A DNA stretch of 64,000 nucleotides from Kaiparowitsia implicata GSE-PSE-MK54-09C (GTDB lineage Bacteria; Cyanobacteriota; Cyanobacteriia; Elainellales; Elainellaceae), in the NCBI GenBank assembly GCA_019359435.1, contig JAHHHI010000080.1, forward strand, positions 21,588 to 85,587. Direction: 5' to 3'. Below the pieces are notes generated by a model. That model worked only from the letters and a program-made list of their open reading frames with translations. It made no database searches and was not told the origin of the DNA. A program made the position numbers and the translations under genes. Each line of letters opens with the position of its first letter. Position 1 is the first letter of the stretch. This document shows, one piece after another, positions 8,583 through 16,816 of the stretch.

Positions 8583-9268
8583 GGCGTTGCATAATTAAGA
8601 GATGAGTTAGGGAAATCTGCGATGCAATGTCCAGAGTGTGGCGCCACTCATTGATGCCTACAAGCCCCACCGAGGGTACTCAGACGAGGTCAGGCGCGAG
8701 TGCCTCAAGCTGTACCGTCAATGGCTGTGGGTTTCGAGCAATAGAACGGGTCAAAGGGGTGCATCATACCACCGTGATTACCTGGGTCAAGCCAGTGGGT
8801 GAATTGCTCCCCGATGCGTCCGACCCTGACACGACCCCAGCGGTCGGTGAACTGGACGAGCTAGAAACCTTTGTGGGCTCAAAAAACAAGATTTAGCTGT
8901 GGACGGCCGTTGACCACTTCAGGCAAGGGATTGTGGGTTGGGTCTTGGGAGACCACAGTGCCAAGACATTTCAACCGCTTTGGTCGCGGGTGGTTCGCTG
9001 GCAGTGCTGCTTCTATGTCACTGACAGGTGGACGGTGTATCCCAACTTTATTCCAGACGGCGATCAGATTGTCAGTAAAACCTACCTGGCTCGGGTTGAA
9101 GGAGAGAACACTCGGTTACGGCACTATCTCGCTCGGTTGCATCGCAAAACGCTTTGCTGCTCCAAGTCCGTAGAAATGCTAGCTCACTCTATCCGACTGC
9201 TACTGCACTCCCTCAAGTTCGACGATATCCCTGTCCCTCCCAGGTTTATCTCTTGATTCTGCAATGCC
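8583..9268 (+). mobile_element. Defective IS1-family element, copy 1
   Basis: Bounded by imperfect terminal inverted repeats: GGCGTTGCATAATTAAGAGA on the left and GGCATTGCAGAATCAAGAGA on the right (reverse complement). Inside is a broken transposase. It starts MQCPECGATH at 8622, where the zinc-ribbon part is cut short by a deletion, and continues as DAYKPHRGYSDEV in another frame. It then shifts again to FRAIERVKGVHHTTVITWVK, is stopped by TAG after GSKNKI (8893-8895), and continues to IVSKTY and LRHYLARLHRKTLC. No 8-9 bp target repeat is visible. Confidence 0.85.
8622..9256 (+). pseudogene. IS1-family transposase, multiply frameshifted
   Basis: Reading across frames reconstructs a typical single-chain IS1-family transposase: zinc-ribbon Cys pair CPEC, helix-turn-helix GFRAIERVKGVHHTTVITWVK, ELDELETFVG, and the C-terminal DDE region GWVLGDHSAKTFQPLW ... 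FIPDGDQIVSK ... RHYLARLHRKTL. It is inactivated by an internal deletion right after CGATH, at least one further frameshift near 8705, and a TAG where relatives have Trp. The copy at 11845-12531 has the same lesions. Confidence 0.85.
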
Positions 9269-9284
9269 CTCCAGGGCAATAAAT

Positions 9285-9408
9285 AACGTCAGTTCGGGTT
9301 AAAAGGGTTTTGGGGCATCGTGCGTCGCGCGATGCCCCAAAATCCTTAATGTGCTGTGCGCGTCGCGCACAGCACATTAAGGGTTTGAGCTTATCCCGAA
9401 CTCAGGTT
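9285..9408 (+). repeat. Family 1 palindromic element, full 124-bp form
   Basis: Starts AACGTCAGTTCGGGTTAA and ends TTATCCCGAACTCAGGTT. Inside are two back-to-back near-perfect palindromes: TTTTGGGGCATCGTGCG with its complement, and TTAATGTGCTGTGCGCG with its complement. Same length as the copy at 34756-34879 but with paired substitutions in both stems. No clear target duplication remains. It lies 17 bp beyond IS1-like copy 1 and downstream of thf1. Confidence 0.85.
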
Positions 9409-9504
9409 GAATACAATGATGCCGGATAAGACTAGTCACGTCTCGACTGGTCTACCCGGCACGGCACCATTCAAACCGATGGAACGCAGCTATTTTCAGC
9501 TCAC

Positions 9505-10224
9505 TTATTGAGACGACTCTGCCGGAGCAGATGGCGGCGTAGCGGCATCTTGCTCTTCTTTCGCTTTAAGCCGCTCTGCTTTTTTCTTGCGATCGGCTTC
9601 CAACATATCTTGCAGCACGATCTGCGCCTGAATTAACTTATCCAGATTGCTGCGATACAAATCCACATCTTTCTTGGCTTTTTCTGCGGAAATATTGATG
9701 GCAGTGCTGAGCGACTCGATGGCATCAGCGCTGGCCTTCTCATCCTTGAGAATGTCGGGATTAATGCGCTCTAGCAAGGTGCATAGTCCTACGACAAACA
9801 GCCGACTGTATTTGAAATTTTCGGCTTGGGCGATCGCCCTTAACGTCGAAAACAGGGTGCTGTCTTGCCCCTCTGGGTCTTTTGCCTTCGCCAAAAAATC
9901 ATCCATAGACCAGTGGCTAACGTCATTTGCCACGGTCTCGGCATCTCGCCGATACTGCTCGGGGTCAGCTTGTATCCCACTGCAAAGGGCGTTAAAAATT
10001 GACTGCTTATCGCGCTCAGGGCGATAGCCTTCCATAAAGTTGTCGAACGTCGTTACTACACCCAGGGCATAAATTGGGTCGTAATGAAAGTCAGCATTGA
10101 CAGAGAGCAAATGCATTTCCACCATTAGCTCTTCTACCACGCGACGGTAGATGGAGTTAATGGGACGCGTATGCGACGAGTAAAATGCCCGTTTGGTATC
10201 TGATACGGTACGAACGTCGTTCAC
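9505..10224 (-). CDS. thf1: Thylakoid formation protein Thf1/Psb29
   Basis: A 239-residue protein matching the Thf1/Psb29 family almost end to end. It begins VRTVSDTKRAFYSSHTRPIN, continues YDPIYALGVVTTFDNFMEGY and FKYSRLFVVGLCTLLER, and ends in a charged coiled-coil tail (EADRKKKAERLKAKEEQ). In cyanobacteria and plants Thf1 is required for normal photosystem II repair and stability of FtsH protease complexes at the thylakoid membrane. Length and start (ATG 10224) are normal. It is transcribed alone, with the epimerase gene upstream in the same direction 82 bp away. The pair sits between inverted IS1-like copies. Confidence 0.95.
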   Translation of the reverse strand: MNDVRTVSDTKRAFYSSHTRPINSIYRRVVEELMVEMHLLSVNADFHYDPIYALGVVTTFDNFMEGYRPERDKQSIFNALCSGIQADPEQYRRDAETVANDVSHWSMDDFLAKAKDPEGQDSTLFSTLRAIAQAENFKYSRLFVVGLCTLLERINPDILKDEKASADAIESLSTAINISAEKAKKDVDLYRSNLDKLIQAQIVLQDMLEADRKKKAERLKAKEEQDAATPPSAPAESSQ

Positions 10225-10306
10225 AGCAGAGCCTTAAGAATTTGTGAATCCATCTCTTATATTAACTTGTTCGTAGCGCACTGTAGGACAAAACCCTAGG
10301 AGGTCT

Positions 10307-11260
10307 TCACACGGCCAGTTCACGGATCACGGCCTCGGGCGATCGCGGTGTCCAGTCAAGGTCGCGCATGGCCTTGCTGCCATCAACCCGGACACAGCGG
10401 TCATACAGATAATGCACCCGCTCGCGGCTGATGGGGGGTTGCCACCCCACCAGGCGACCAATGGGGTCGAGCAGAGCACCTATAAACCGCACCAAGGGCT
10501 TGGGCATTTCTGTCGGCATGGGCACGCCTGCCTGGCTGCTCACAATCTGAAACATCTGATGGGTGGTCATTTCTCCGGCAGAGGCAATGTAGTGCTGGCC
10601 GGGTGGCGCTTTTTCGATGGCGAGCAGCATCAGTTCTACTAAATCATCAACATGCACAATGCCCGTGACGCGATCGCCCCCGGCCCATACCTTAAGCTTG
10701 CCCTGACGAAAGCTATGCAGCACCGGGCCAAAGTGGGGATCGTCTGCCCCAAAAATACCAGATGGCATCAGGCTAACGACCGGAAATCCGCTGCTAGCCG
10801 CTTGATCAACCAACTGCTGGGCTTCGTACTTAGTCACGTCATAGGCAGACGAAAACCCTTTTTGCGCGCGCTCAAAGGTTTCGTCGATGATTTGCCCTTG
10901 GGTGTCACCATAGATGCCGATGGTGCTGCAATACAGCATTTTTTGCACATTGGCGGCGATCGCCCCTTCGAGCACGTTGCGGGTGCCCTCGACGTTGACC
11001 CGCCGCATCCGTTCAGCGTCTACAATCCCCAATTCTACATAAGCAGCGGTATGGAACACCCAATCTACCCCGGCGATCGCCGCCTTAACGGCTGCGGTGT
11101 CGGTAATGTCACCATAGGCCAGTTGCACGGGTAAACCGGCTAGGCGCGTGCGATCGCTCGACTCTCGCACCAGAGCCATCACCTCGTGCCCTTGCTGAAG
11201 CAACGCTCGGACTAAATGCGATCCTGTGAACCCAGTTGCTCCTGTAACCAGCGCTTTCAT
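10307..11260 (-). CDS. NAD(P)-dependent epimerase/dehydratase, HpnA/dihydroflavonol-reductase-like
   Basis: A 317-residue extended short-chain dehydrogenase. The Rossmann nucleotide motif is TGATGFTGSHL at residues 7-17. The catalytic Tyr-x-x-x-Lys is YDVTKYEAQ (near residue 140), preceded by the Ser/Thr region YCSTIGIYG. IVHVDDLVELMLLA is the family's usual substrate-domain helix. The pattern resembles HpnA (hopanoid-associated sugar epimerase) and dihydroflavonol reductases. No other hopanoid gene is in the window, so the substrate is open. Same direction as thf1. Confidence 0.85.
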   Translation of the reverse strand: MKALVTGATGFTGSHLVRALLQQGHEVMALVRESSDRTRLAGLPVQLAYGDITDTAAVKAAIAGVDWVFHTAAYVELGIVDAERMRRVNVEGTRNVLEGAIAANVQKMLYCSTIGIYGDTQGQIIDETFERAQKGFSSAYDVTKYEAQQLVDQAASSGFPVVSLMPSGIFGADDPHFGPVLHSFRQGKLKVWAGGDRVTGIVHVDDLVELMLLAIEKAPPGQHYIASAGEMTTHQMFQIVSSQAGVPMPTEMPKPLVRFIGALLDPIGRLVGWQPPISRERVHYLYDRCVRVDGSKAMRDLDWTPRSPEAVIRELAV

Positions 11261-11592
11261 GGTGTATTCCTAACAATCGTTCACTTATTTTAGGAGGCAG
11301 CGGTACATTCGCGAGATATCGCTGTGCGACCAGAGTCGCGCCTTGCAAACGCTCAGGCAAAACACTGCGCTGCAGAGTGCTTTGATCAAAGGCAGACTAA
11401 CGGGATAGGCGGCTGGGGTTAAGTCGCACCTCAACAGCACGATCGCTCGATAATATGACTCCAGTAATAGGACTTTAGTTGGTTCTGAGTAGAGAACTGC
11501 GGCAATTTGATATGAAAACCATCACAGGCATGCATGCATTGAATCAAACCTAAGTCTCCAATGCCAGGGGACAGAAAAGTACAAAGAACCAA

Positions 11593-11680
11593 AGGCGTTG
11601 CTGAATTGAGGAACGAACTTTCAAAAACAACAACCTCACATAGCCCCCTTAAGTCCCCCAATACTGGGGACCCTTGCGTG
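11593..11680 (+). repeat. Second solo IS1-type terminal fragment
   Basis: GGCGTTGCTGAATTGAGGAA, followed by ACTTTCAAAAACAACAACCT and a CCCCCAATACTGGGG palindrome. It parallels 8490-8582 base for base with scattered differences. No transposase attached to it can be read. Confidence 0.5.
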
Positions 11681-11844
11681 CATCGGACAGGCGGACAATC
11701 TCTGGCTTCGTTTTAATGTAATCTGCCGCTGCTGATTTGAGCTGTTAGCTGGCTCTTACCGAGGTCTTGCACTTGTGCTTGCAGGTTGTCGGTGAGTCTG
11801 AAAGCACTCAGGAGGTCGTCTGTGTTGGCAGTGGTTCGAGAGGG

Positions 11845-12531
11845 GGCATTGCAGAATCAAGAGATAGACCTGAGAGGGACAAGGATATCGTCGAACTTGA
11901 GGGAGTGCAGTAGCAGTCGGATAGAGTGAGCTAGCATTTCTACAGACTTGGAGCAGCAAAGCGTTTTGCGATGCAACCGAGCGAGATAGTGCCGTAACCG
12001 AGTGTTTTCTCCTTCAACCCGAGTCAGGTAGGTTTTACTGACAATCTGATCGCCGTCTGGAATAAAGCTGGGATACACCGTCCACCTGTCAGTGACATAG
12101 AAGCAGCCCTGCCAGCGAGCCACCCGCGACCAAAGCGGTTGAAACGCCTTGGCACTGTGGTTACCCAAGACCCAACCCACAATCCCTTGACTGAAGTGGT
12201 CAACGGCCGTCCACAGCTAAATCTTGTTTTTTGAGCCCACAAAGGTTTCTAGCTCGTCCAGTTCACCGACCGCTGGGGTCGTGTCAGGGTCGGACGCATC
12301 GGGGAGCAATTCACCCACTGGCTTGACCCAGGTAATCACGGTGGTATGATGCACCCCTTTGACCCGCTCAATGGCTCGAAACCCAGAGCCATTGACGTAC
12401 ATCTTGAGGCACTCTCGCGCCTGACCTCGTCTGAGTGCCCTCGGTGGGGCTCGTAGGCATCAATGAGTGGCGCCACACTCTGGACATTGCATCGCAGATT
12501 TCCCTAACTCATCTCTTAATTATGCAACGCC
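11845..12531 (-). mobile_element. Defective IS1-family element, copy 2 (inverted)
   Basis: Nearly the same sequence as 8583-9268, on the opposite strand and one base longer. It has the same terminal repeats, the same deletion after CGATH, the same frameshifts and the same TAG after GSKNKI. Only a handful of residue differences appear in the readable segments (for example NFIPDG versus SFIPDG, LARVEG versus LTRVEG). The two copies flank thf1 and the epimerase gene like the arms of a composite transposon. No target duplication is visible. Confidence 0.85.
11857..12492 (-). pseudogene. IS1-family transposase, frameshifted, copy 2
   Basis: Same reconstructed protein as at 8622-9256: start MQCPECGATH near 12492, helix-turn-helix FRAIERVKGVHHTTVITWVK, the stop within the KNKI*LWTAVDH region, then the DDE C-terminal part with DRWTVYPSFIPDGDQIVSK. 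Not translatable as one protein. Sharing the exact lesions of copy 1 shows that an already-dead copy was duplicated or gene-converted. Confidence 0.83.
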
Positions 12532-12943
12532 AAAAAGGGTTTGTGGTGTTTCAAAGCACTCAGGGGGCGATCAGTGGGGGCGGTCGTGAGACGCGATCGC
12601 GGATTGAGAGCGGTTGGGTGGTTGAGGGGGGATCGGTGAGGAGAGCCAGCTAACAACCCGGCTGGAGCGGTCTGTTGAGAGATCTGGAATAATGCGGCAA
12701 AGGTGAGTGGCAGCCGCTCAGCCGGAACGTTATGCGGCTTAGGGCGATTCTAGCAAACGAATCCCTACTGGCTTCAACTCCGCTCAGCAAGCTTGTGCCC
12801 AAAGCGAACTCGGAGGAATTGACAACCCTAAAGGGGCTAGGGTGATGTTAAAAGGTATAACCTTTTCTAGGAATTTCTTAGCGCTTGTTCAACCCCATGC
12901 AGCAGCCAGTCACCCCGCCCCTGCCCCTGAGATTACTCAGAAA

Positions 12944-13402
12944 TTACTTCAAATCCTTGCGGAACACGATTTTATCTTGCCCTGGGGCGTAGAAGTCGCG
13001 AATGCGGGCTTCTTCTTCAAAGCCGTTCTTGAGGTAGAAGGCTCGCGCCTGGTCAAAGCTGGCCAGGGTTTCTACCATCAGCAGACGCCCTCCGCGAGCC
13101 TTTAGGGTTGCTTCGACATGGTGCAGCAGTTGACCGCCTCGCCCCTGCCCCTGGTGGTCGGGGTGCATGGCGATCAGCTGGAGGTTCCAGGTTTGGTCGG
13201 TCATGCGCTCAGGTTCGCAGTAGGCGACCCCCACGGGGCCGTGGTGTTCGTCATCGTCGGCAAGGCAGAGGGAGGCGCTATCATCGCTGAAGCCATCGTT
13301 CAGCAGTTGGTGAAGCAGGTTCAATTCTGCAGGCTCAAAGCCGATCACAGCGGCGATCGCAAGTAGAGCTGTGGTGTCAGCCAGGGTAGTGGGTCGAATC
13401 AT
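12944..13402 (-). CDS. GNAT-family N-acetyltransferase
   Basis: A 152-residue protein with the GNAT fold. It begins MIRPTTLADTTALLAIAAV. The acetyl-CoA-binding segment is LQLIAMHPDHQGQGRGGQLLHHVE (about residues 75-97), with the Q/R-x-x-G-x-G/A signature as QGQGRGG. ARAFYLKNGFEEEARIRDFY is the usual C-terminal strand-helix. Acceptor substrate unknown; candidates range from small amines to protein N-termini. Solitary gene. The 410 bp upstream of its stop hold IS1-like copy 2 debris. Confidence 0.85.
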   Translation of the reverse strand: MIRPTTLADTTALLAIAAVIGFEPAELNLLHQLLNDGFSDDSASLCLADDDEHHGPVGVAYCEPERMTDQTWNLQLIAMHPDHQGQGRGGQLLHHVEATLKARGGRLLMVETLASFDQARAFYLKNGFEEEARIRDFYAPGQDKIVFRKDLK

Positions 13403-13968
13403 AGAATCTAGCCATGCCTAAGCGCTGGACGATCATTGCCAAGGGCAGAGTATAACATCGAGCCGAAAATTTGGGCTACAAATGGGGGCAAGGGGGCAAA
13501 GCCCCCTTGTGGGGAACGCAGTTCCCCACCCCCCTCCTCAAACAATCCGTTGTTCTGATTTAGAGAATTGGTATTACGCAATTGGGCGATTTTAGAGAGG
13601 CTAAGCCTCCTTAAAATCACTCAAGATTTCTAGGATGCCGCATAAAGTGTGTAAGTCCTGACCCACTTAACGAGAGAACTCGCAACAATTTCTCTGTGCT
13701 GTGCGAAATACGGGTGGATTTCTATGTAGATCTGCGTATCACTCCTCAAAAATCCTGACAGTATCAGTAGTCTCTCGTAAATTTTTAGCAAGAGAGAAAC
13801 TTCTCAATTTCCCTTGTATTCGGGTCTCTACCTCTTGAGGAGTAATCGTTCTATGTAACGGAACTCCTACATTCCTGAGCAGTCTTGATTACTTAGTTCT
13901 GATCCGAGGGAATACTAGCCCCAAGCAGGACACTGGTCGCCCCCTTTATCTGGAGCAACGAAGACGAA
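13403..13968. other. Long leader/intergenic region with hairpins
   Basis: Upstream of sigC. It holds two small perfect hairpins in tandem: AAGGGGGC/GCCCCCTT at 13490-13508 and GTGGGGAAC/GTTCCCCAC at 13509-13529, a palindromic low-complexity unit. A family 2 element follows at 13572-13660. The ~300 bp nearest sigC contains no recognisable gene and may be promoter and 5' leader. Confidence 0.45.
13572..13660 (+). repeat. Family 2 palindromic element, degraded copy
   Basis: TTACGCAATTGGGCGATTTT, then GAGGCTAAGCCTCC, then a TAAAATCAC arm, and a right end GTGTAAGTCCTG. Same layout as 21140-21224 and 47913-48005, but the stem carries unpaired changes and the left tip is worn, so it looks older. 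Confidence 0.65.
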
Positions 13969-15243
13969 ATGAAGCCGTCCAATCTGCACTACGCCGATAG
14001 TGATTTCGAAGAGGCCTCCCAGGAGTTTGGGGTACAGGAAAACGATGCGCCTACCGATACCGAGATCGAAAAAGATATCGAGAAGGACATCGAAACCGAA
14101 CTTGTCAGCCTAGATATCGACGAACCTCTAGATGGGCCATTCAGTAAAGACAGAGGGCGTCGGACAACTGACCTGGTGCGGCTCTACCTTCAAGAAATTG
14201 GGCGTGTGCCCCTGTTAGGGCGCGACGAAGAAGTCACCGAAGCGCAGCGTGTACAGCGCTATATGGCGCTGATGGAGCAATGCTACGCTGCTGCGACAGA
14301 TGGCGATGCGGTGATGCAGCAATATACTCGACTGATGGAAGCGCGAGCACGGCTAACCTCACTTTTGGGGCACCGCCCCTCATTAGAGCGCTGGGCGACT
14401 GAGGCCGGAGTTGATATCAGTGACTTGAAGCCTTTGCTGGCAGAGGGCAAGCGCTGCTGGGCCACACTCTCTGGCAAAACCGTTGAGGAGCTGGAGCGCA
14501 TTCAAACGGAAGGGGTTGCGGCCAAAAACCACATGATTAAAGCCAACCTGCGGTTGGTGGTGTCTGTGGCGAAGAAGTACCAAAATCGCGGATTAGAACT
14601 GCTGGACTTGATTCAGGAGGGAACTCTGGGATTAGAGCGGGCTGTAGAAAAGTTTGACCCCACCAAGGGTTATCGGTTTAGTACCTATGCATATTGGTGG
14701 ATTCGTCAAGGCATTACACGAGCGATCGCCACTCAGAGCCGCACCATCCGCCTACCCGTCCACATCACCGAAAAGCTCAACAAAATCAAAAAGGCTCAGC
14801 GCAAAATCTCTCAGGAGAAAGGGCACACCGCCACCATCGAAGACGTTGCAAAAGAGCTAGATATGACGGCTCCGCAAGTGCGAGAAGTCCTCCTACGCGT
14901 GCCCCAAGCGGTGTCGCTTGAAACTAAAGTCGGCAAAGAGCGCGATACCGAGCTAGGTGATTTGGTGTCTGAGGATGGGTTAACCCCGGAAGACCTGCTA
15001 ACGCGGGAATCGCTAGCCTATGATCTGCAACAACTGCTGACAGACCTCACCACCCGCGAGCGGGACGTGATTCAGATGCGGTTTGGGCTAGGGAATGGGC
15101 ACCCCTACTCTCTGGCTGAAATTGGCCGAGCATTGGATCTGTCTCGAGAGCGCGTGCGCCAAATCGAGGCTAAGGCGCTACAAAAGCTCCGCCAGCCCAA
15201 GCGGCGCAACCGCGTCCGCGACTATCTAGATGCATTGACCTGA
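13969..15243 (+). CDS. sigC: Group 2 RNA polymerase sigma factor, SigC-like
   Basis: A 424-residue sigma-70 family factor. The acidic N-terminus lacks the long region 1.1 of a primary factor. Region 1.2 is RTTDLVRLYLQEIGRVPLLGRDEE. Region 2 is intact (NLRLVVSVAKKYQNRGLELLDLIQEG, then GYRFSTYAYWWIRQGITRAI), and so is region 3. Region 4.2 has YSLAEIGRALDLSRERVRQIE near the C-terminus. The strong region 2 match to primary factors, with a short N-terminus, is typical of cyanobacterial group 2 factors. The EIGRVPLLGRDEEVTEAQRVQ segment favours SigC, implicated in stationary-phase, heat and carbon/nitrogen responses in model strains. The paralogue assignment is less sure than the family. Confidence 0.85.
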   Translation: MKPSNLHYADSDFEEASQEFGVQENDAPTDTEIEKDIEKDIETELVSLDIDEPLDGPFSKDRGRRTTDLVRLYLQEIGRVPLLGRDEEVTEAQRVQRYMALMEQCYAAATDGDAVMQQYTRLMEARARLTSLLGHRPSLERWATEAGVDISDLKPLLAEGKRCWATLSGKTVEELERIQTEGVAAKNHMIKANLRLVVSVAKKYQNRGLELLDLIQEGTLGLERAVEKFDPTKGYRFSTYAYWWIRQGITRAIATQSRTIRLPVHITEKLNKIKKAQRKISQEKGHTATIEDVAKELDMTAPQVREVLLRVPQAVSLETKVGKERDTELGDLVSEDGLTPEDLLTRESLAYDLQQLLTDLTTRERDVIQMRFGLGNGHPYSLAEIGRALDLSRERVRQIEAKALQKLRQPKRRNRVRDYLDALT

Positions 15244-15425
15244 TCCACTGTTGTAGGAAGGGCGATCGCCAAAGGCCCTTAATACAGTAGTCGGCAGTCC
15301 TAAATAGGACATGATGGGGTGGAGTAAGGATTTAGCCCTTGCTCCGCCCTATCGTTTTCTGAATTCCACTCTGAACCCTACTATCCATAACCCATCAGCT
15401 CTCCAGGTTCTACTGCAACGCAAGA

Positions 15426-15478
15426 CAAAAACGATAGGGCCGATTACTCCTAAGGAGTAATCGGCCCTATCGTTTTTG
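15426..15478. repeat. Perfect 25-bp inverted repeat with 3-nt loop
   Basis: The left arm starts CAAAAACGATAGGGCC (15426-15450), the loop is TAA, and the right arm is its exact complement (15454-15478), ending in a T run. A related half, GCCCTATCGTTTT, lies about 80 bp upstream near 15346. The shape would work as a terminator in either direction downstream of sigC, but the length and perfection exceed a normal terminator. It could be a trace of a mobile palindrome. Confidence 0.75.
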
Positions 15479-15700
15479 ATGCCTATTCTGAGCGTGAAAC
15501 GTCTGTTGATGAATGGAGTGATGTGGAACATCATACAACCGTGATTACCTAACCTGAGTTCGGGATAAGCTCAAACCCTCAATGTGCTGGGCACATTGAG
15601 GGTTTTGGGGCACCGCGCGTCGCGCGGTGCCCCAAAACCTCTTTAACCCGAACTGACGTTACCTAGGTGAACGTGAGTTCGACAGCTAGAAAGCAGCTTG
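15479..15700 (+). pseudogene. IS1-family transposase fossil, split by a family 1 element
   Basis: Degenerate translation near 15480-15550 gives AYSE ... EHHTTVIT, matching the RGYSDEV ... VHHTTVITWVK region of IS1-family transposases. The DNA CATCATACAACCGTGATTAC is nearly identical to that in the copies at 8583 and 11845. The reading is interrupted at ACCT by the element at 15551-15660 and resumes with ACCTAGGTGAACG, corresponding to the following TWVKP region. Limits are approximate. Confidence 0.55.
15551..15660 (-). repeat. Family 1 palindromic element, 110-bp form, inserted in IS1 fossil
   Basis: In reverse orientation: starts AACCTGAGTTCGGGATAAGC and ends TTTAACCCGAACTGACGTT. It contains the TTTTGGGGCACCGCGCG palindrome intact and a shortened second palindrome (CCCTCAATGTGC / GCACATTGAGGG). 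It is flanked by a perfect direct repeat ACCT (TACCTA if ambiguous terminal bases are counted). Removing it restores continuity of the IS1-like target. Confidence 0.85.
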
Positions 15701-15872
15701 GAGAAGGTCTTTAAGCTCATCATTCGGGATACCCAGCGAGGGCTTATCGGGGTGGAGGTGGAGGCGCTCAGGTCTGAGATCAGGTGGACAAGGAAATTGA
15801 AGGGACTGCGGTGACGCAAATGTTTGCCTTCGGCACGCTTTGCGAACGATCTGGCAGCGGTTTTTGAGTTGG

Positions 15873-16424
15873 TCATTGATTGGGGCGATCGCCCCCACGC
15901 CGCATCGGTCGGCGCTCTTGCAATTGCTGCTGCTGGTCTGGGGTGAGCACTGCCAGGCTTTGCTCGCGGGCAGTTTGCATTAGGTCGCGCATTTGCTGCC
16001 GCTGGGTGTCGTTCAGGTCGATCTCACGCCACATCTCGCGACGGCTTCCCTGCTGATCCCGTCGAGCAGCACGCCATTCTTGAACCTGTTGGCGCTGCGC
16101 GTCTGTCAGGCTTTCTACGCCTTGTTCGCGCACTTGCTGCCACAGTTGGCGCTGTTCAGACGTGAGTTGCATCCCTTGCCGTTGACCACGAATCTGCTGG
16201 AGCTGCTGCCGCTGAGCCTCTGTCAGCACTGCGTCCATTTGACTGCGGGTGTCCTCGCGAATTTGGGCCAGTTGGTTGCGCTGCTGCTCCGTTAGATCAA
16301 GTTGCTCAAGTGCAGCGGGGCCTCTGCCCCAGCCATTGGGTCGAGATTGGGCTGCAAGCGGGCTAGCGACGAGTACCAATGCCGCCAACCCAGCCAGAAT
16401 CATGAATCGCCGATTCATCGCCAT
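15873..16424 (-). CDS. Exported Spy/CpxP-like LTxxQ-repeat protein
   Basis: A 183-residue protein with a signal peptide (hydrophobic LAGLAALVLVASPLAAQS, likely cut after AQS or AAQ). The mature part is very rich in Gln and Arg and has several LTxxQRxQ units (LTEQQRNQL, LTEAQRQQL, LTSEQRQLW, LTDAQRQQV, LTPDQQQQL). This is the hallmark of periplasmic Spy/CpxP/Zra-type proteins, which act as small chaperones or metal/stress sensors. No partner two-component system is adjacent in the same operon, although a NarL-type pair follows downstream on the other strand. Start at ATG 16424; ATG 16418 is also possible. Confidence 0.8.
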   Translation of the reverse strand: MAMNRRFMILAGLAALVLVASPLAAQSRPNGWGRGPAALEQLDLTEQQRNQLAQIREDTRSQMDAVLTEAQRQQLQQIRGQRQGMQLTSEQRQLWQQVREQGVESLTDAQRQQVQEWRAARRDQQGSRREMWREIDLNDTQRQQMRDLMQTAREQSLAVLTPDQQQQLQERRPMRRGGDRPNQ

Positions 16425-16816
16425 ACTATTTATCCTCTAAGCGCTAATGGTTGTATCGTAGTTTTCAGTTTGGGGCGATCGCCTGAGGCTGAAGTCATTT
16501 CTAAATCGTGACTTCGGTCATGCTCTATCCACAGTTAGCAGGCGATGTATCAGAATAAGGAGCAGTCATGAGCTATTTCGCTCATGATTGGAATCCTGAT
16601 TGGAATGCCTCAAACTTAGCGGGTGTAGCCTGGTTCACACCACAGGTTTCAAACTTTCACAGGCTGCAAACCATAAATTTCAAATTGTGGAACGAAAGGC
16701 TGTCCGGTGTGGCCTCAGAATTCAACGAATTCAACAGAAACAGAATTTGAAGTTTGGCATCCTTTTGTGACAGCGGTCTTAGCCACCTTTGGTTGTTCTC
16801 GATACCCCTTTAAGAC
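16425..16816. other. Intergenic region, nothing recognised
   Basis: About 390 bp between the divergent Spy-like gene and the histidine kinase gene. One HIP1 octamer is present. No repeat family copy or hairpin was found. Confidence 0.4.

Larger units (their letters stand above)
11743..12655. repeat. 14-bp inverted repeat and direct repeat enclosing IS1-like copy 2
   Basis: TGTTAGCTGGCTCT at 11743-11756 is exactly inverted as AGAGCCAGCTAACA at 12642-12655. Inside these, a direct repeat AAAGCACTCAGG occurs at 11801 and 12553, with weaker similarity on both sides. IS1-like copy 2 sits between the direct repeats. This could be an older element into which copy 2 inserted, or a tract duplicated at insertion. 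Confidence 0.4.

Noticed and set aside
13485..13535. Possible CRISPR-like or multi-repeat array from the GGGGGC/GTGGGG tracts
   Set aside because: They are two adjacent hairpins, not spaced direct repeats with unique spacers.
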